A stretch of 62,881 nt of DNA from Lentisphaerae bacterium GWF2_49_21. GTDB taxonomy: Bacteria; Verrucomicrobiota; Lentisphaeria; Victivallales; GWF2-50-93. Location of the stretch: NCBI GenBank assembly GCA_001804805.1, contig MHBH01000033.1, positions 1 through 62,881 of the forward strand, given 5' to 3'. The notes beneath the pieces were generated by a model, which was given only the letters and a program-made list of their open reading frames with translations, had not been told where the DNA came from and did no database searches. How positions within the stretch are numbered: position 1 is the stretch's first letter; each line of letters starts with the position of its first letter. Below are positions 59,147 to 62,881 of the stretch, piece by piece. Made by a program: the position numbers and the translations under genes.

Positions 59147-61333
59147 TCATTTTCCTGTGACTGGTGCTCCATAGAATATCCCGCGTCCGTTGGTTCCGAC
59201 GAAAACTCCGCCGAAAACGCGCCAGTCGCCGCACAAGCTGTTCGGATCATTCCCGATGCGCTGGTTCGGCAAGGTGTCGATGCGGATCCAGCTTGCGCCA
59301 AGATCGTCCGATCTGAAATAGCCCTGGGTCTCCCCGACGATTCCGCAGAGGAAGATCGCAGAATGCTCCTTGCCGGGAGGATTCTTTCCGGCGCACGCGA
59401 GCCTGGCCTCCTTCGTCGCAGGAATCTGCTCCCATGTCACTCCCGCATCCTTCGAACGGAAAAGTCCTTTGCCTTCGCCTTTGGCTGCGATCCAGACATC
59501 ATCCTTGACTCCGCTCGTGAAAATGATCTTTGAATCAGGAGTTTTTGTGCCGACAATCTTCCAAGTGTCTCCCGCATCATCACTGCGCAGGACCTGCTGC
59601 TTGTAATAGATATAGATCCTGTTGCAATCTGAGATATCCACATTAATCGGCTGCTCATAGGAGAAAATCCTGTTTCCGGGCATTGCGCCAGGCAAAGGAA
59701 TTGGTGTCTCAATCTTCTTCCAGGAATTTCCAAGATCGTCCGAAAGATAAGGATCTCCGGTCTGAGGTGTCCAGATGATGCGTTTTCCTTTGCCGGCTAT
59801 CACGACACGTCCGCGCGCAATATCCTTGTAAGGAAGTTTGTTTTTCGGGAACAGCTGCCAGGTTTCTCCGCCGTCAAGCGTGTATGCACCGCCGAGGCCG
59901 GGCTTGTTCCATACAAGTCCTCCGACTCTTACAAGGAAATCCTTGTCACTGCGGGACCATGCGATTCCGGTTGTCGTCTGCCATTTGTATCCTCTGTCGA
60001 AAGTCGCCTTCGTCGGAAAACTGTCGATAGACTCATGGTCGAATCCGCCTACATCTGCAACGCTGCTGTAAAGACGGAACTTGCTTTCCGGCGGAGCTTC
60101 AAGGGTTCCGAGTGTGACGATTTCCTCGTGGCCCTTCTCAAGGTTTGTCCATTTCACTGCTTCCGCCGTGATATCATCTGCGCGATAGACTCCGTACCAG
60201 TCGACAGCCCATACGCGATTTGGATGGAATGGATCAAAGCTCATGGCGAAAACATGTGCGAGCCGGTGGTTCTGCACGTCAGGATTCCACCAGGGGACGG
60301 TGTTTTCAAGAACATTTTTCAGCTGTGTCCAGGTTTCTCCGCCATCGGTGGACCTGAACATCGGTGGATCCTTCTTGTTCTGCAGGAACGCTGCTACAAG
60401 ATGCTTTGGATTGGAAAAATCCTGGGCGATCCCGGAATAATTCCCTTTATGTGTTGGAGGCGTGATGTCCTTCCACCCGTCCTTCGCTGCGAACTTCGCA
60501 ATTCCATCCTTGTGCGATATGAAAAGAACTCCGTCGGAACCGATGCATGTCCTGAACGAGTCCTTCGGTGAATTCTCCAGGAGCTTCCAGCTTGCACCGC
60601 CGTCTTCCGAACAGAAGACGCCTTTGCCGGCACCGCCTACATAGATCGTCTTCGTATGCGAAGTTTCAGGGACAAGCCCAGAGGACTTGTCAAAGACGGT
60701 GAAGAGGAGAGCGGTCACTGTGGAACTTCCATCTGCGTTCTGGATCTGCGAAGGGAAACTTGCGTTCTGCTTCCAGGTCTCGCCTTCATCATCGCTTTCC
60801 ATAAGTCCTTTTGTCTTGGAAGCATAAAGAAGATGCTTTCCATTGTTTGGATCGACAGCAAGCTTTTCTCCGGAGCCGGAGACGTGTCCGCATGATTCAG
60901 GAAGGACGCGTTTCCAAGTCGCACCGCGGTCGTTGGACTTCATGATCACGCCGTTGGGCTTTGCCCAGGACTCATTGCAGTATTTGCCTGTCGAGAGATA
61001 TAGTTTGTTTCCTGTCGCATCGCTCGGATCCACCGCAAGCGAATCTGTCCCATAAAGGTTCCATTCGGTAAATGGAATGCTGTCCTGAAGGGGGATCCAT
61101 TCCTGTTTTGCCTCGTCCCAGCGGTATGCGCCGCCGACATCGGTCCGCATGTAGACGACATCTTTTGCCAGTGGATGGACGAGTATGCCGATCACGGCTC
61201 CCCCTCCGCCGACGGGCACGTTCTTCCAGGAATAATTTTCACCGGAAATGTTTTTAAGAGCTGGCGCATCCTCGGCGAAACAGGATATCGCAAAAACGAA
61301 TGATGATGCCAGAACAATTGAAATTACTTTCAT
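59147..61333 (-). CDS. Secreted GH74-like beta-propeller hydrolase
   Basis: 728 residues from ATG 61333 (AAAGGATAGATATAT upstream). Residues 1-20 are a signal peptide. The GH74 hallmark YMRTDVGGAYRWDEAKQEW contains the candidate catalytic Asp65; a second Asp in SVADVGGFDHES fits the other acid. WNLYGTDSLAVDP, and many Ser/Asp-rich strands such as SNDRGATW, SDDEGETW and STDGGETW, are sialidase-type BNR repeats of two seven-bladed propellers. GH74 enzymes cleave xyloglucan and related beta-glucans. Palindrome copy 60488 reads AKFA. It is secreted and so acts before the GH42 enzyme in the same cluster. Confidence 0.88.
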   Translation of the reverse strand: MKVISIVLASSFVFAISCFAEDAPALKNISGENYSWKNVPVGGGGAVIGILVHPLAKDVVYMRTDVGGAYRWDEAKQEWIPLQDSIPFTEWNLYGTDSLAVDPSDATGNKLYLSTGKYCNESWAKPNGVIMKSNDRGATWKRVLPESCGHVSGSGEKLAVDPNNGKHLLYASKTKGLMESDDEGETWKQNASFPSQIQNADGSSTVTALLFTVFDKSSGLVPETSHTKTIYVGGAGKGVFCSEDGGASWKLLENSPKDSFRTCIGSDGVLFISHKDGIAKFAAKDGWKDITPPTHKGNYSGIAQDFSNPKHLVAAFLQNKKDPPMFRSTDGGETWTQLKNVLENTVPWWNPDVQNHRLAHVFAMSFDPFHPNRVWAVDWYGVYRADDITAEAVKWTNLEKGHEEIVTLGTLEAPPESKFRLYSSVADVGGFDHESIDSFPTKATFDRGYKWQTTTGIAWSRSDKDFLVRVGGLVWNKPGLGGAYTLDGGETWQLFPKNKLPYKDIARGRVVIAGKGKRIIWTPQTGDPYLSDDLGNSWKKIETPIPLPGAMPGNRIFSYEQPINVDISDCNRIYIYYKQQVLRSDDAGDTWKIVGTKTPDSKIIFTSGVKDDVWIAAKGEGKGLFRSKDAGVTWEQIPATKEARLACAGKNPPGKEHSAIFLCGIVGETQGYFRSDDLGASWIRIDTLPNQRIGNDPNSLCGDWRVFGGVFVGTNGRGIFYGAPVTGK

Positions 61334-61370
61334 ATATATCTATCCTTTCATGCCCTGAAAATAAGTTTTA

Positions 61371-62881
61371 TCACGGCTCCTGAGAAGCTTTTATCAGCGT
61401 ACGGGCGGCGACTTTGATCTCCACTTCATAAAAACGGTCCTTGCCATTCCCTTTGAGAGCTGCCTTCAAAGGTACTGCTCCATTGGCATCTTTAGCTTCA
61501 AGCTTCCAGTGTCCATTTCCGGTAAACGGTATACAGAGTCTCAGATTACCTGACTTGTTTTGTGACTGCGACGGATTCAAGACCACGCTTGCCGAACCGT
61601 CCTTCTCGCAGTTTGAAGCGGCGCAGTAGATTCCTTTAAGTGAAGTGCCGTCGGACGATACCATCTGCACGTCAAGCCTCCTGCTTCCCGGCTTTCCAAG
61701 TTCAAAATAATCCTCCATCACCTTGTATGCCAACCTTGGCTTGCCCTTCTCGTCGATCAGTCCGTAAAGGTGCTCGTCGCCTCCGGCATGGAAGACACTG
61801 AGCTTTGCGAGTCCAGAGGAAAGGAGGCGTCCGATAGCGACGTCAAGCTGTTCCGCCTGGACCTCCTGTGTATAGTCAGGCGGAGGCTGGAACCATTCGC
61901 CTGCTTTCCAGACGAAGCCGCTTTCGTTGCAGTAGATTTCGATTCCATCGCCCTTTGAATAAAGGTCGCTCTGTATCATTCCGTAGGGAACGTCCCATCC
62001 TGAGCTTTTTCCCGCGTATGGATGGAAACCGCAGAGATCAGCGTGCTTGAAGGCGTCGCTGTCATGCATTGTGTTTATGAAAGGCGCCCTGTATCCGGCC
62101 ATACCTCCCATGATAACTGTCGCTTTCGGGGAGAGTTCCTTGATCTTCCTTGAGACAGCAATGAAGAATGAGGCGTATTCCTCTGGAGTTCCACGCCAGA
62201 ACTGGGTGATGTTCGTCTCGTTCCATACCTCATAGTTATTTATCCTGTCCCCGTATTTTTTGATGACATGTTCGACAATTTCAAGATATTTTGCCGTGTC
62301 AGGAACGCTTGTGTGCGGTCTTCCTGCCTTCTTTCCTTCAGCATACCTTTGAGGAGAGATGGCATCCCATTCAGCAGTGCCCTCAAAGAGAAGATCGAGC
62401 CTTGGGCATATCGTCAGGGCGCGGTCAATTATGAAGTCAATGACCTTCCATCTGTCAGGATCATTTGGTGCACCTGCATACTGGGATCTTATGGTACAGC
62501 GCATAGTGCTCCAGTTCTTCCCGCCGCCTTCTGTCAATGAATTCCTGGTATCACCCTTTGTCATGTCAGGCAATTTCCTCAATTCTTCCAGTGTACCGCC
62601 CCAGAGGATGCCGCCGTTGAGCCCGATCCATCTCTCCGGTGCAGGCTTCGGGCGTGTCTCAATCTGGACTGCATCGAAATATATCGATGCTGTGCCAGGG
62701 TTTGAAATCTCAAGCTCCGTGGCCTGTTTCGCGGTGGACGGAATGTAGAGGATCCTGTTTGTGTCGATAGGCTGCTTGCTTGCATAGTCGGAGAAGTTCC
62801 CGGGACCGGAAGCATCCATGCATACGAACAATTCATCGATCAGCACGGCATCACCAAGCTTCGCCTTGAGACCGGTTCCGG
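61371..62881 (-). CDS. GH-A clan glycosidase (GH39-like), partial at window edge
   Basis: At least 503 residues; the frame is open past 62881, so the N-terminus is missing. A beta-sandwich-like part precedes the barrel. YEVWNETNITQFW holds the acid/base Glu, and EIYCNESGFVW the nucleophile Glu, as in GH39/GH5-type clan A. ALTICPRLDLLFEGTAEWDA and DLCGFHPYAGKS are barrel segments. A C-terminal beta domain (about 380-491) follows. It probably cleaves xylosides, glucosides or similar. It is upstream of the GH74-like gene in the same direction (37-base gap), so they are likely in one operon. Confidence 0.82.
   Translation of the reverse strand, partial: GTGLKAKLGDAVLIDELFVCMDASGPGNFSDYASKQPIDTNRILYIPSTAKQATELEISNPGTASIYFDAVQIETRPKPAPERWIGLNGGILWGGTLEELRKLPDMTKGDTRNSLTEGGGKNWSTMRCTIRSQYAGAPNDPDRWKVIDFIIDRALTICPRLDLLFEGTAEWDAISPQRYAEGKKAGRPHTSVPDTAKYLEIVEHVIKKYGDRINNYEVWNETNITQFWRGTPEEYASFFIAVSRKIKELSPKATVIMGGMAGYRAPFINTMHDSDAFKHADLCGFHPYAGKSSGWDVPYGMIQSDLYSKGDGIEIYCNESGFVWKAGEWFQPPPDYTQEVQAEQLDVAIGRLLSSGLAKLSVFHAGGDEHLYGLIDEKGKPRLAYKVMEDYFELGKPGSRRLDVQMVSSDGTSLKGIYCAASNCEKDGSASVVLNPSQSQNKSGNLRLCIPFTGNGHWKLEAKDANGAVPLKAALKGNGKDRFYEVEIKVAARTLIKASQEP

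Noticed and set aside
1-62881. tRNA or rRNA genes
   Set aside because: I saw no T-loop/acceptor arrangement or rRNA-like sequence; GGATTCGATCC at about 909 lies in a repeat stem and not in a cloverleaf.

Overview
The window looks like a chromosomal segment of a heterotrophic bacterium from the PVC group, most likely Lentisphaerota or Kiritimatiellota. This is inferred from content only: many arylsulfatases, glycoside hydrolases, UroD-family methyltransferase-like and FAD-dependent oxidoreductase genes, a fused E1 alpha/beta dehydrogenase, DUF1846, an LpxL-type acyltransferase, and very dense short palindromic repeats in the intergenic gaps. I found no rRNA, tRNA, CRISPR array, intact transposase or prophage.

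Layout. 0-9.4 kb: a small membrane protein, a MATE/MOP-like transporter, a GH38 alpha-mannosidase, a YchF-like protein without its GTPase domain, asparagine synthetase with a structured leader, and a TIM-barrel sugar isomerase. 9.4-16.7 kb: FAH-family hydrolase, VapBC, a small membrane protein with trpD, an SGNH esterase, an MmcB-like protein, an LpxL-like acyltransferase, a small secreted protein with a clear terminator, and a Phd/PIN pair. 16.8-21.8 kb: DeoR regulator, then a 2-oxoacid dehydrogenase E1 fusion and E2, with a GxxExxY gene bracketed by inverted repeats between them. 21.9-23.4 kb: two more toxin-antitoxin pairs. 23.5-26.2 kb: ferredoxin and FAD oxidoreductase, divergent from a PocR/AraC regulator. 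26.2-38 kb: Xer recombinase, spermidine-synthase-like membrane protein, pyrG, DUF1846, a long tandem-repeat lipoprotein, a membrane-anchored protein and murC. 38.2-46.4 kb: four sulfatases with an IclR regulator and a UroD-family protein, all on the minus strand. 46.5-54.3 kb: a broken RhuM gene, a GH5 enzyme, and a 1581-residue multidomain protein bracketed by two opposed copies of a repeat element. 54.4-62.9 kb: AAA ATPase, GH42, LacI regulator, GH74-like protein and a GH-A clan enzyme cut by the window edge.

How the genes fit together. The right-hand third is a carbohydrate-foraging region. Sulfatases would strip sulfate esters from a sulfated glycan, while GH42, GH74-like, GH5 and GH-A enzymes cleave its sugars, under IclR and LacI control. 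GH38, the TIM-barrel isomerase and the E1/E2 dehydrogenase are plausible downstream steps. No sulfatase-maturating enzyme, E3 subunit, SusC/D pair or sugar importer is visible, so these must lie elsewhere.

The most unusual signals are genome-level. A 13-base palindrome TGCGAANTTCGCA occurs 12 times, always inside genes and 11 times in the frame that reads Ala-Lys/Asn-Phe-Ala. Small AT-rich palindromes supply start or stop codons at gene boundaries. Several families of palindromic mobile-looking repeats fill the gaps and have entered reading frames.
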